A DNA stretch of 64,000 nt from Pseudobacillus lumedeiriae (GTDB lineage: Bacteria; Bacillota; Bacilli; Bacillales; Domibacillaceae). Each line of letters starts with the position of its first letter. Position 1 is the stretch's first letter. A model generated the notes under the pieces. That model was not told where the DNA came from and ran no database searches. It was given only the letters and a program-made list of their open reading frames with translations. Positions 16,971 to 24,187 of this stretch are shown in pieces. The translations under genes were made by a program, and so were the position numbers. The stretch covers positions 62,001 to 126,000 of the forward strand of contig NZ_JAUIYO010000006.1 of the NCBI RefSeq assembly GCF_044891285.1. Reading direction: 5' to 3'.

Positions 16971-17897
16971 TTATTGATTGGAGAGATCTGATTCGAGCCG
17001 TTTCATGAATTCTTCCGCAGCACTATATCCTTGCTGCTGCAAATACCAGTTATTTGCTGCGGCTTCAATTAACCCTGCCACATCACGGCCAGGCTGAAGC
17101 TGAATCTGAATATGAGGAATTCGAACATCCATATATTCCTTAAATTTCGTTTCAATCTCTAATTCGTTGTTCAGAGAATTTTCCTTCCACTTCGTTAATT
17201 CAATATCAAGCGCAATGCGCGTCTCATCTTGAAATGCTTTTCTCCCATATAGGCGCACTACATTCAACAATCCTACGCTGCGCAAGGCGAGGAATTCTTT
17301 ATTCGTTTCGTTATGGGTCCCTAGAAGAGTCTGCGGGCTAAGTTTCTTCAGCACGACGATATCATCAGCCACTAAACGATGCCCTCTGCCGATTAATGTA
17401 TGCGCCGTCTCACTTTTACCTACACCCGATTTGCCGCGCAGTAAAATACCCATTCCAGAAACATTGACACAAACACCGTGCACCGCAATTTCCGGTGCGA
17501 GCGTTTTTCGCATATACGCTTCCAGTTTCGCAATGAATTCATGAGTGGACTCGCGCGTACGCAGCAAGGGGATTTGCTCCTCCTTACAGTATTGAGTCAA
17601 ATGTTCAGGTTTTTCCTGATGGTCTGTCACGATAATACAAGGGGGATTGTATTTAACGATATTGCCCATTCTTGTCTTGCGTTCACTATCACTCAACGTC
17701 CGTAAATAATTAATTTCATTGTGGCCAAGCACTTGAACGTGTTCCATTGGAAAGAAGTCAAAGTAGTCGATAAACTCTAGTCCCGGACGATGTGTCTGCG
17801 CTTTTGTAATCGTTCGATGCAGTTGATCTTCTCCAGATAATACTTCTAGTGAAAACCTGCGAACTATATTTTCAATCGTTATTGATTTCATATCCAT
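16971..17897 (-). CDS. Divergent HPr kinase/phosphorylase paralogue
   Basis: The 308-residue protein has the HprK layout. The N-terminal domain (1-125) is followed by a kinase domain with VHGVCVNVSGMGILLRGKSGVGKSE (Walker A) and GHRLVADD, which holds the catalytic aspartates. Typical HprK then has a strongly conserved EIRGLGIIDV...GAGAVR signature. Here that region reads ALRSVGLLNVVRLYGRKAF, so the second signature is degenerate. The gene is not linked to lgt, as the canonical Bacillus hprK is. I infer an accessory paralogue that may phosphorylate HPr/Crh or another protein and may lack phosphorylase activity. Confidence 0.8.
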   Translation of the reverse strand: MDMKSITIENIVRRFSLEVLSGEDQLHRTITKAQTHRPGLEFIDYFDFFPMEHVQVLGHNEINYLRTLSDSERKTRMGNIVKYNPPCIIVTDHQEKPEHLTQYCKEEQIPLLRTRESTHEFIAKLEAYMRKTLAPEIAVHGVCVNVSGMGILLRGKSGVGKSETAHTLIGRGHRLVADDIVVLKKLSPQTLLGTHNETNKEFLALRSVGLLNVVRLYGRKAFQDETRIALDIELTKWKENSLNNELEIETKFKEYMDVRIPHIQIQLQPGRDVAGLIEAAANNWYLQQQGYSAAEEFMKRLESDLSNQ

Positions 17898-18003
17898 TAC
17901 ACTCTCCGTCCTTCAAAACCTTCTGCTTTATCCATTTTTTGTTCATTCATTTTACCATAGTTTAAATAAGAAGATAAGCAAACACCCAGACACTATCCTA
18001 TCA

Positions 18004-18621
18004 TCAAAATAATGCACTCGCTCTTATCACATTCGCACCGCTTTCGCTGTTGCTTAATAGCTTGACATGTATGTTTTTTTCTAGGTTTTCTCTGTTTAAT
18101 ATAATCAAGTCACCTTCGGCTAACTCAATAGAATCCTTCTCATCGATGACCATGTTCACATGTCCATTCGTACAATAAAAAGCATGGACAGCTTGAAGAA
18201 AATCAGTATGTTGATCACTTAATTCTTCGTGATGAACTTCCTCTCCTATATTCATGGCTTTAAGTTCGCCGCTGCATCCCTCGGCTAACATAAGATTGAA
18301 GTCTCTCACCTTGCCAGCGCTTCGAGTGGTCCATCCCCCGCTAAAGCTATCCTGTTCATAAGGCTTTAAATGGATGCGGTGATGCCCTTCGTGTTCAAGA
18401 GTCATTTCCCCGTCAACGACCATAATTAATCTCCAAATACCAGGGAGCGGGGTAAACACGGACTCTTCCACTTCTACCATTGCTGAACTCATTCTCCATT
18501 TAAAGTCACGTTTGCTATAATCCGCATGTTCTGGATAAATCGCAAGTTGAGTCGTTACTCCCCCCGACCATTCATTGGATACTTGCTCACTTTTTCTAAC
18601 CATTTGAATTGAATAAGACAT
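18004..18621 (-). CDS. HutD/Ves family cupin-like protein
   Basis: The 205-residue product has the HutD/Ves hallmarks: WSGGVTTQLAIYP near the start, FKWRMSSAMVEVEESVFTPLPGIWRLIMVVDGEMTLEH, and a TRSAGKVRDFNLML segment. It should form a bicupin. In Pseudomonas HutD helps set histidine-catabolism flux, and E. coli Ves is a cold-expressed relative. No hut genes are near, so the role here is open. Start chosen at ATG 18621, 9 bases after AAGGGAG; the ATG seven codons upstream overlaps that site. Confidence 0.8.
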   Translation of the reverse strand: MSYSIQMVRKSEQVSNEWSGGVTTQLAIYPEHADYSKRDFKWRMSSAMVEVEESVFTPLPGIWRLIMVVDGEMTLEHEGHHRIHLKPYEQDSFSGGWTTRSAGKVRDFNLMLAEGCSGELKAMNIGEEVHHEELSDQHTDFLQAVHAFYCTNGHVNMVIDEKDSIELAEGDLIILNRENLEKNIHVKLLSNSESGANVIRASALF

Positions 18622-18777
18622 ACGTAACATCTCCCTTTTCACCGTTTATGTATCTTTCCCCTTATAGACTTGGTGCATCATGAATCACTTCAAAGCCTGC
18701 CGTTTCCACTTCACTACTCGTTATGCGCCCTTTATTATAGCATTTTCCAGGTGAAATTAATTGCTGAAAAAACAAAG

Positions 18778-18808
18778 CCCCTCACCGCTTTCTTTTGTAC
18801 AGTGAGGG
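18778..18808. terminator. CCCTCAC/GTGAGGG hairpin
   Basis: A 7-bp perfect stem with a 16-base loop lies upstream of hutD. It has a short A run on the left side (T run on the minus strand). Strand and target are uncertain. Confidence 0.4.
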
Positions 18809-18844
18809 ACACATCTTACTATTACTTCTTCATCTATCTTATCT

Positions 18845-19014
18845 AATGGCTCTGTTAAACTTACCCGTTGATTTCCGCTGCGGGCGATCCGGGAGCCTCC
18901 TCATCACTGTCGCTTCTGCGGAGCCTCCCGTGGAAACGCTTTTCCTACAGGAATCTCGCACCCTTCACTCCAATCAACATAGCGGCAAAATTAACATTAA
19001 TCATTAACATAGAC
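18845..19014. repeat. Dispersed palindromic element
   Basis: GGCTCTGTTAAACTTACCCGTTGATTTCCGCTG on the left and CTCCAATCAACATAG...CATTAACATAG on the right flank a G+C-rich core. It ends exactly at the yxcD-like stop codon. Confidence 0.65.
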
Positions 19015-19304
19015 TATCTAATAAAAGCAATAATCCCTTCATGATCATCGAGAACTAATTCAACCCCTGCCGCAAACGGATCCATGCCCATTTCTGTATC
19101 AAGCCAAAAGCGAAGAGCCTCGATAATATTGGCCGTAATTAAAATTTGCTTGCGCCCTGATACATGAGCTTCAGCTGAAAAGCCATAGTCATCATCAAAC
19201 ATTAACTCAATTTCCACTTCATGAGGAGAAATTTGCCTTTTGTCAGCTATATGCAAACAGAGGGCATTGATAATCTCTTGTTCAGAAACTTTTATCTCTC
19301 CCAT
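19014..19304 (-). CDS. YxcD/DUF2653 family protein
   Basis: The 96-residue acidic protein matches the YxcD pattern: VEIELMFDDDYGFSAEAHVSGR, an IIEALRFWLDTEM helix and VELVLDDHEGIIA. No catalytic motif or membrane segment is present and the function of the family is unknown. Its start overlaps the end of the upstream gene at 19292 by 13 bases, so the two are translationally coupled and probably work together. A palindromic element begins at its stop codon. Confidence 0.8.
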   Translation of the reverse strand: MGEIKVSEQEIINALCLHIADKRQISPHEVEIELMFDDDYGFSAEAHVSGRKQILITANIIEALRFWLDTEMGMDPFAAGVELVLDDHEGIIAFIR

Positions 19305-19723
19305 GTGTTCTCTTCTCTCCGTTTTCTTTTCAACGCAGTAAAGATCGCACGAATAATCATCACTAATGCCACAATGGCCATCATATTAATGATAAATCCT
19401 AGGATAGAACCTAAAATACCAAGATTACCGATTAAACCTCCAAGTAACATGCCAGCTAGTCCACCGATAAATAATCCTTTTAAAAGACCGCCTTTATTAG
19501 ATTTTGCTGCGGTTGATTTTTTTGAGTAATTAGTTGTTGATTTTTGTTTATCGTTATCTTTTTTAAAAAGCGATGGGCTGTTACTCTTTGTTGAGTTAAA
19601 AGACTTTTTCCCAGATTTGTACGACTTTGCGCTCGCCACGTGAGGGTTCTGATCCACTAGATTTCCGATAGGTGCAAAGAACAAACCACAAACTAATAGA
19701 GATGCAATGATTTTTTTCAACAT
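19292..19723 (-). CDS. Secreted/membrane protein with glycine-rich TM region
   Basis: The 143-residue product has a signal peptide (MLKKIIASLLVCGLFFAPIGNL), a Lys/Ser/Thr-rich linker, and a hydrophobic half: GLLKGLFIGGLAGMLLGGLIGNLGILGSILGF plus a second TM segment, ending in a basic tail. The layout resembles the N-terminal part of proteins annotated as Tim44-like in Bacillus, without the Tim44 domain. It is followed by the overlapping YxcD-like gene. The ATG has an AGGAGG-like site (AATGGAGGATTTC). Confidence 0.75.
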   Translation of the reverse strand: MLKKIIASLLVCGLFFAPIGNLVDQNPHVASAKSYKSGKKSFNSTKSNSPSLFKKDNDKQKSTTNYSKKSTAAKSNKGGLLKGLFIGGLAGMLLGGLIGNLGILGSILGFIINMMAIVALVMIIRAIFTALKRKRREENTWER

Positions 19724-19751
19724 ATGAAATCCTCCATTTTATCTTTTTATT

Positions 19752-19826
19752 ATTTGGCTTTGTTAAGCTCCCCTGTTGATTTCCACTGCAGACGCTTCAA
19801 TCAACAATAGTCATTAACATAGCTTA
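19752..19826. repeat. Dispersed palindromic element, shortest copy
   Basis: GGCTTTGTTAAGCTCCCCTGTTGATTTCC, then TTCAATCAACAATAGTCATTAACATAGC, about 70 bases in all. The ends GCTTTGTTAA and TTAACATAGC are inverted repeats (9 of 10). It abuts the stop codon of the FbpB-like gene. Confidence 0.75.
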
Positions 19827-19982
19827 TTATTTAATGAATGTTCGTACAAGCTGCTTCTTTTTCTCGGAGTCTGTATGCTTTTTGTCTAATTTCGTTTCGA
19901 TTTTTTCCATCATAAATCGATCTTTCATCATCTCTTCCTTATTCTTTTCAATTAATTGATGAAATGATAAGTGTTTTCTCAT
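19827..19982 (-). CDS. FbpB-like small basic protein (51 aa)
   Basis: The 51-residue basic peptide (MRKHLSFHQLIEKNKEEMMKD, then MMEKIETKLDKKH) follows the FbpB family pattern of short N-terminal basic residues, a F-x-x-L-I-x-x-NK helix and an MEKIE-x-x-L-x-x-K-x helix. B. subtilis FbpB is Fur-controlled and helps the FsrA sRNA silence iron-using genes. The ATG follows AAGGAGG. Upstream, in the same direction, lies a manganese riboswitch rather than a visible Fur box, which is unusual. Family assignment is by pattern only. Confidence 0.7.
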   Translation of the reverse strand: MRKHLSFHQLIEKNKEEMMKDRFMMEKIETKLDKKHTDSEKKKQLVRTFIK

Positions 19983-20046
19983 TATGCTGCACCTCCTTGC
20001 TATATACATCTGATTTGCCGCTGATACATAGTGACAAATAAACCAA

Positions 20047-20078
20047 AAGGCCCTATACCACCCCTGGTATAGGACTTA
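20047..20078 (-). terminator. CCTATACCA hairpin downstream of the Mn riboswitch
   Basis: CCTATACCA and TGGTATAGG form a 9-bp stem with a 4-base loop, followed on the minus strand by GCCTTTTGG. It may be a second terminator or a 5' stabiliser of the fbpB-like mRNA. Confidence 0.5.
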
Positions 20079-20081
20079 ACA

Positions 20082-20200
20082 ATAAAAAAGACCTCTACCA
20101 GTTGGTAAGGTCTTGCTAACAACAGTCATCGTTGCCAACAAAGCCGAGAGCAATTTACTCTGTAATGACGACTTTGCTGTAAAAGCTACTCCCCTTAAAA
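20082..20200 (-). promoter_or_regulatory. yybP-ykoY manganese riboswitch with terminator
   Basis: On the minus strand the aptamer landmarks occur in order: AAAGGGGAGTAGC (Mn-binding loop L1), CAAAGTCGTCA, CGGCTTTGTTGGC and TTAGCAAGACCTT. This matches the crystallised L. lactis yybP-ykoY RNA nearly block by block. A GACCTTACC/GGTAGAGGTC stem and TTTTTT follow as the expression-platform terminator. Mn2+ binding normally turns such genes on. The next gene in this direction is the FbpB-like peptide at 19982. Confidence 0.92.
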
Positions 20201-20222
20201 GGAATATTGATTTTATATTTAT

Positions 20223-20251
20223 ATCATAATAGAGCAATAGATAAATGTCAA
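20223..20251 (-). promoter_or_regulatory. Consensus promoter of the Mn riboswitch
   Basis: TTGACA (20246-20251) and TATGAT (20223-20228) on the minus strand have a 17-base spacer. Transcription would start some 15 bases before the aptamer. Confidence 0.8.
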
Positions 20252-20347
20252 GGAACCTTTCTAATTCTGTGAATGACTCAAATTAAATAAAAAAAAGATG
20301 AACGGGAATAATAAAAGTATTTAGTCGGCGTTAGGAGGATTTACAAA

Positions 20348-22021
20348 TTGAAAACCAATGATCAAACATTATCCATTTTCGCCTTAGGCGGCATCAATGA
20401 AATTGGCAAAAACATGTACGCAGTCCAATATTCTAACGACATTATTATCATCGACTGCGGCGGTAAGTTTCCGGATGAGACTTTGTTAGGTATCGACTTA
20501 ATTATTCCTGATGTTACCTATTTAGAAGAAAACAAGGAGAAAGTCCGGGCTTTGATCGTGACACATGGGCACGAGGATCATATAGGCGGTATCCCTTACT
20601 TCTTAAGGAAATTAAATGTACCCATCTATGCTACTCGTTTCACACTAGGTTTAATCGAATTAAAATTAGAAGAACATCGGCTTATGAGGGATACGAAACT
20701 CGTTCAGGTTGACTCAGATTCCAAACTAGAATTAGGAGAGATCGGGGTTTCTTTCTTCAGAACGAGCCACAGCATTCCCGATTGTCTAGGCATTGTCTTT
20801 CATACGCCTGAAGGGAACGTTGTCCACACAGGCGACTTCAAGTTTGATTTAACGCCAGTAAATGAACAGCGTTCGGATATTCATAAAATGGCTGATATCG
20901 GCGAGCAAGGTGTCTTATTGTTATTATCCGAAAGTACGAATGCCGAACGGACTGGTTTAACACCTACCGAGCGGATCGTAGGCGATCATATGGATGAAGC
21001 CTTTATGAAAGCGCAGGGGAAAGTGATCGTTTCCACCTTCGCCTCCAACGTGAATCGTGTGCAGCAAGTCATCCATTCTGCCCAAAAGACCAACCGCAAG
21101 CTTGCACTGCTCGGCCGAAGCATGGTGAACGTTGTATCTGTTGCGATAGAACGGGGTTATTTAAATGTACCCGATAACATGATGATCGAGGCGCATGAAA
21201 TTGATGGAATGGATCCAGAAAGGGTCGCTGTCCTTTGCACAGGAAGCCAGGGAGAGCCAATGGCTGCCCTCGCCCGTCTGGCAAGCGGAAACTATCGGGA
21301 TACATCCATTTTACCTGGTGACACCGTTATTTTAGCTGCTTCTCCAATACCAGGAAACGAACGTGATGTTTCACGAATCATCGACAACTTATTTCAACTG
21401 GGTGCTAAAGTGATTTATGGCTCTGGCAGTTCAACAGGCATGCACGTTTCCGGACATGGCTATCAGGAAGACTTAAAACTCATGCTGACATTAATGAAAC
21501 CGAAATACTTTATTCCCATTCACGGTGAATTCAGAATGCTGCACCATCACCGATTGTTAGCCGAATCGGTTGGGGTAGAAAAAGGAAACACATTTATCAT
21601 TCAAAATGGAGATGTCATCGATATTGAAGACTCGACAGCCCGTCAAACACGGAAGATTCCAGCGGGTGATACGTACGTTGACGGAATGGGTGTCGGGGAC
21701 GTTGGGGACATTATTTTACGAGACCGCCGACAGCTTTCCGAAGACGGTATGCTAGTTATCGTCATAACCATTAGTAAAACGGACAAGAAGATTGTTTCAG
21801 GCCCTGATACGATTTCCCGCGGTTTTGTATATGCAAGGAATTCAGATGATCTGCTTAAAGAGGTCAATCGTCTTGTAAAAAAAAGCGTGAACGATTTACA
21901 GGAAGCAAACATACACCAGTGGAATGTCATGAAACAAAACATCAAAAAATCAGTAGGAAAATATTTGTACGGGCAAACGAGGAGAAAGCCAATGATTCTC
22001 CCTATCATTATCGAAATTTAA
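20348..22021 (+). CDS. rnj: Ribonuclease J (metallo-beta-lactamase/beta-CASP)
   Basis: This 557-residue RNase J has the metal-binding motif THGHEDHIGG at about residue 74, FRTSHSIPD and HTGDFKFD further on, beta-CASP motifs (STFASNVNRVQQV, CTGSQGEPMAALARLA) and the C-terminal domain ending RRKPMILPIIIEI. It is a 5'-3' exo/endoribonuclease acting in mRNA turnover and rRNA maturation. Sequence resembles B. subtilis RnjA but with many substitutions, so it may be a second J1-type paralogue. The start is TTG, 9 bases after GGAGG. It is monocistronic; the divergent promoter region holds the Mn riboswitch promoter. Confidence 0.9.
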   Translation: MKTNDQTLSIFALGGINEIGKNMYAVQYSNDIIIIDCGGKFPDETLLGIDLIIPDVTYLEENKEKVRALIVTHGHEDHIGGIPYFLRKLNVPIYATRFTLGLIELKLEEHRLMRDTKLVQVDSDSKLELGEIGVSFFRTSHSIPDCLGIVFHTPEGNVVHTGDFKFDLTPVNEQRSDIHKMADIGEQGVLLLLSESTNAERTGLTPTERIVGDHMDEAFMKAQGKVIVSTFASNVNRVQQVIHSAQKTNRKLALLGRSMVNVVSVAIERGYLNVPDNMMIEAHEIDGMDPERVAVLCTGSQGEPMAALARLASGNYRDTSILPGDTVILAASPIPGNERDVSRIIDNLFQLGAKVIYGSGSSTGMHVSGHGYQEDLKLMLTLMKPKYFIPIHGEFRMLHHHRLLAESVGVEKGNTFIIQNGDVIDIEDSTARQTRKIPAGDTYVDGMGVGDVGDIILRDRRQLSEDGMLVIVITISKTDKKIVSGPDTISRGFVYARNSDDLLKEVNRLVKKSVNDLQEANIHQWNVMKQNIKKSVGKYLYGQTRRKPMILPIIIEI

Positions 22022-22033
22022 TCAACGGCGCAT

Positions 22034-22082
22034 CAAAAAAGGAAGAGACTGCTCCAAAACGGGTCAGCCTCTTCCTTTTATC
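22034..22082 (+). terminator. Terminator between rnj and fsa
   Basis: AAAGGAAGAGACTG and CAGCCTCTTCCTTT pair and are followed by TTATCG. T-rich on both sides, so it probably serves both convergent genes. Confidence 0.75.
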
Positions 22083-22093
22083 GTTTAATCATC

Positions 22094-22783
22094 TTACATT
22101 CTTATTGTCGTTGTAGTAATGACGCTCTTCTCACCGTACGCTTTTTGCCAATCCTCACTAAAGACTTTCACATTTGCTTCCGTTGCCGGATGTGCTAGAA
22201 AGTCCTTGATAATAGCAGGTGCTGCTGTCACACCATGCACTCCATACAGGCAAACATCATGCACTTGCTGCACATTTTTAAAGCTCGCTGCCAGCACTTG
22301 ACTGTTCAGTTGATGCTTCTCTAGCATTTGGATCATCTCTTTAACAACATTCACACCGTTCCCTGCAAGATTGTCGATTCGATTTACATATGGTGTGACA
22401 TACGAAGCGCCCGCTTTCGCAGCAAGGTATCCTTGTAAAGGCGTGTAGATCGTCGTAGCCATCGTCCGGATTCCTTCAGCTTTCAATGCCTTAATCGCCT
22501 TGATTCCTTCATGTGTAACGGGTATTTTAATGACTACGTTTCCCTGTACTGTTTCGCGTATATGCTTCGCTTCTTCCACCATTTCTTCTGCTTTAAACGT
22601 AAGTGTTTGAACGAATAATTCTCTTTCATTTCCGATCGCTTCTCTAATTTCCCCGAGTAACTCTACAAAGCCTTTCTTTTCCTTTACAATAATACTCGGA
22701 TTTGTCGTCACTCCATCTACCGGATAATATTCAACAAGTTCTTTAATCTCCTCTACATTAGCTGAATCAATCACTAATAACAT
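22094..22783 (-). CDS. fsa: Fructose-6-phosphate aldolase (transaldolase-like)
   Basis: The 229-residue TIM-barrel enzyme belongs to the small TalC/FSA group. The Schiff-base lysine is in VVIKIPVTHEG. The active-site tyrosine is in VTPYVNRID, and LFVQT carries the glutamine that marks true fructose-6-phosphate aldolases; transaldolases have glutamate there. It should reversibly split fructose 6-phosphate to dihydroxyacetone and glyceraldehyde 3-phosphate. Start set at ATG 22783, after AAAAGGGAG. A palindromic element separates it from the oxidoreductase gene upstream. Confidence 0.85.
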   Translation of the reverse strand: MLLVIDSANVEEIKELVEYYPVDGVTTNPSIIVKEKKGFVELLGEIREAIGNERELFVQTLTFKAEEMVEEAKHIRETVQGNVVIKIPVTHEGIKAIKALKAEGIRTMATTIYTPLQGYLAAKAGASYVTPYVNRIDNLAGNGVNVVKEMIQMLEKHQLNSQVLAASFKNVQQVHDVCLYGVHGVTAAPAIIKDFLAHPATEANVKVFSEDWQKAYGEKSVITTTTIRM

Positions 22784-22807
22784 CTTAGCCACTCCCTTTT
22801 CTTTTTT

Positions 22808-22888
22808 ATCAGCTTTGCTACACTCCCATGTTGATTTCCGCTGAGGCACTTGCCTTCCGCTCCAATCAACTATAATCATGAACATCAC
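22808..22888. repeat. Dispersed palindromic element
   Basis: AGCTTTGCTACACTCCCATGTTGATTTCCGCTG and CTCCAATCAACTATAATCATGAACATC bound a short core. Ends are more diverged than in the 19.8 kb copy. Confidence 0.6.
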
Positions 22889-22910
22889 CTTTTGATTAAA
22901 CAGTCTCCAA

Positions 22911-23903
22911 TTACTTGTTTTTTTGATCGCTTGGATAAACGAGGCCAATGATCTTTCTTACTTCATCCATCACCTTCATCGTTTCGTAAGAATGGTGGTA
23001 AGAATTGACGTCAGACTCTGTTTTTCCATTCACTATTAATTCCACGAATTCGTTTACTTCGTAATACATCGTAGGATATGGCTGTTCAACTGTTAAGTGT
23101 TCAACAGTGCCATCATTGTATCGAACCTCTACTCGTTCAGCCGTATGTAATTTATCAATAATTAAGCTTCCATTCTCCCCTTGAATTTCGCTGGGCAGAT
23201 GAGAGTTGCTTATTTTTGAATACATAACGACCGCTTCTTTATCATCATATTGCAATAAGACGCTGCCTTCACCATCTACTCCTGATTCTAGCATCACGCT
23301 CGTTGCCTGTATTCCCTTTGGCTCTCCAAACAACACAATTAACGGATATAAGCAGTATGTACCGAGATCCATTAACGAACCATTGGCATAGACCGGATTA
23401 AAAGCGTTAAGGATAATTCCTTCTTTATACTTATCGTAACGGGATGAGTACTGACAGTAGCTTGAAAAGAATTTACGAACAGGACCAATTTTATGTAAGT
23501 TTTCCTGAATAACTTTAAAATTGGGCAGCAGCGTAGATTTCATGGCTTCCATCAGCAGAACGTTATGCTTTTTGGCTGCTTCAATCATTCTCTTTACTTC
23601 TTCTGCATTCGCCGCTAATGGTTTTTCGCATAAAACATGTTTGCCATTTTGTAAAAACAAAATAGCTTGTTCTTCGTGATAACAATTCGGTGTAGCAATA
23701 TATACAGCATCGATTAAAGGACTTTCTGCCATTTCCTCAAGGTTAGTAAACGTATGTTGCGCACCGTATTTATCCGCAAACTCCTTCGCTCTTTCACTCG
23801 TTCTTGAATAAACAGCCGCCAACTCAAAATTTTCTACAAATTTAGCGGCATCTAGTAAATGATCTGTAATCCAGTTTGTCCCTACTACTCCTACACGTAC
23901 CAT
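22911..23903 (-). CDS. Gfo/Idh/MocA family oxidoreductase
   Basis: The 330-residue product has an N-terminal Rossmann fold (VRVGVVGTNWITDHLL) and the HVLCEKPLAANAEEV motif whose EKP lysine helps catalysis. The C-terminal half has the alpha/beta dehydrogenase domain (YSSRYDKYKEGIILNAFNP). Such enzymes oxidise or reduce sugars, inositols and similar polyols with NAD(P). The substrate is not evident. The ATG follows AGAGGGATGG. It lies upstream of fsa on the same strand and may be co-transcribed, which would fit a sugar-metabolism role. Confidence 0.85.
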   Translation of the reverse strand: MVRVGVVGTNWITDHLLDAAKFVENFELAAVYSRTSERAKEFADKYGAQHTFTNLEEMAESPLIDAVYIATPNCYHEEQAILFLQNGKHVLCEKPLAANAEEVKRMIEAAKKHNVLLMEAMKSTLLPNFKVIQENLHKIGPVRKFFSSYCQYSSRYDKYKEGIILNAFNPVYANGSLMDLGTYCLYPLIVLFGEPKGIQATSVMLESGVDGEGSVLLQYDDKEAVVMYSKISNSHLPSEIQGENGSLIIDKLHTAERVEVRYNDGTVEHLTVEQPYPTMYYEVNEFVELIVNGKTESDVNSYHHSYETMKVMDEVRKIIGLVYPSDQKNK

Positions 23904-24134
23904 TTTCCATCCCTCTTTTCAATGAAACTTGTAACGATTGATTCCATCATTATTCTTTCGCCATTTCGATTTCCACTTCTTTTTCTTTGTTGGTCATCAA
24001 TATGTTAATATCTGAAAATTATAATTCATTACAAGTAGATTGTTAAGCGTTTAGGGGCACTTTGTTCAATTCGCACTGAAAATAGAAATATGCGTCATGG
24101 GCTTTTACATGTATGAGAGCACTTCTTTCCAAAA

Positions 24135-24172
24135 AAAAGATGCCCCTAAAAGTTATACTTTTGGGACACCCT
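24135..24172 (-). terminator. Terminator after the DHA2 exporter
   Basis: TGTCCCAAAAGT and ACTTTTAGGGGCA form a stem with a 3-base loop, followed by TCTTTTTTTT on the minus strand. Confidence 0.85.
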
Positions 24173-24187
24173 TTACTTTTTAAAAGC

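Noticed and set aside
18668..18785. Minus-strand frame (ISPGKCYNKGRITSSEVETAGFEVIHDAPSL) upstream of hutD
   Set aside because: It has no start codon or ribosome site and contains a TATAAT promoter-like box. It could be the end of a deleted gene, but a chance frame is as likely.
19983..20046. Fur box upstream of the FbpB-like gene
   Set aside because: No TGATAAT-N-ATTATCA-like palindrome is visible; the only clear control element is the Mn riboswitch.
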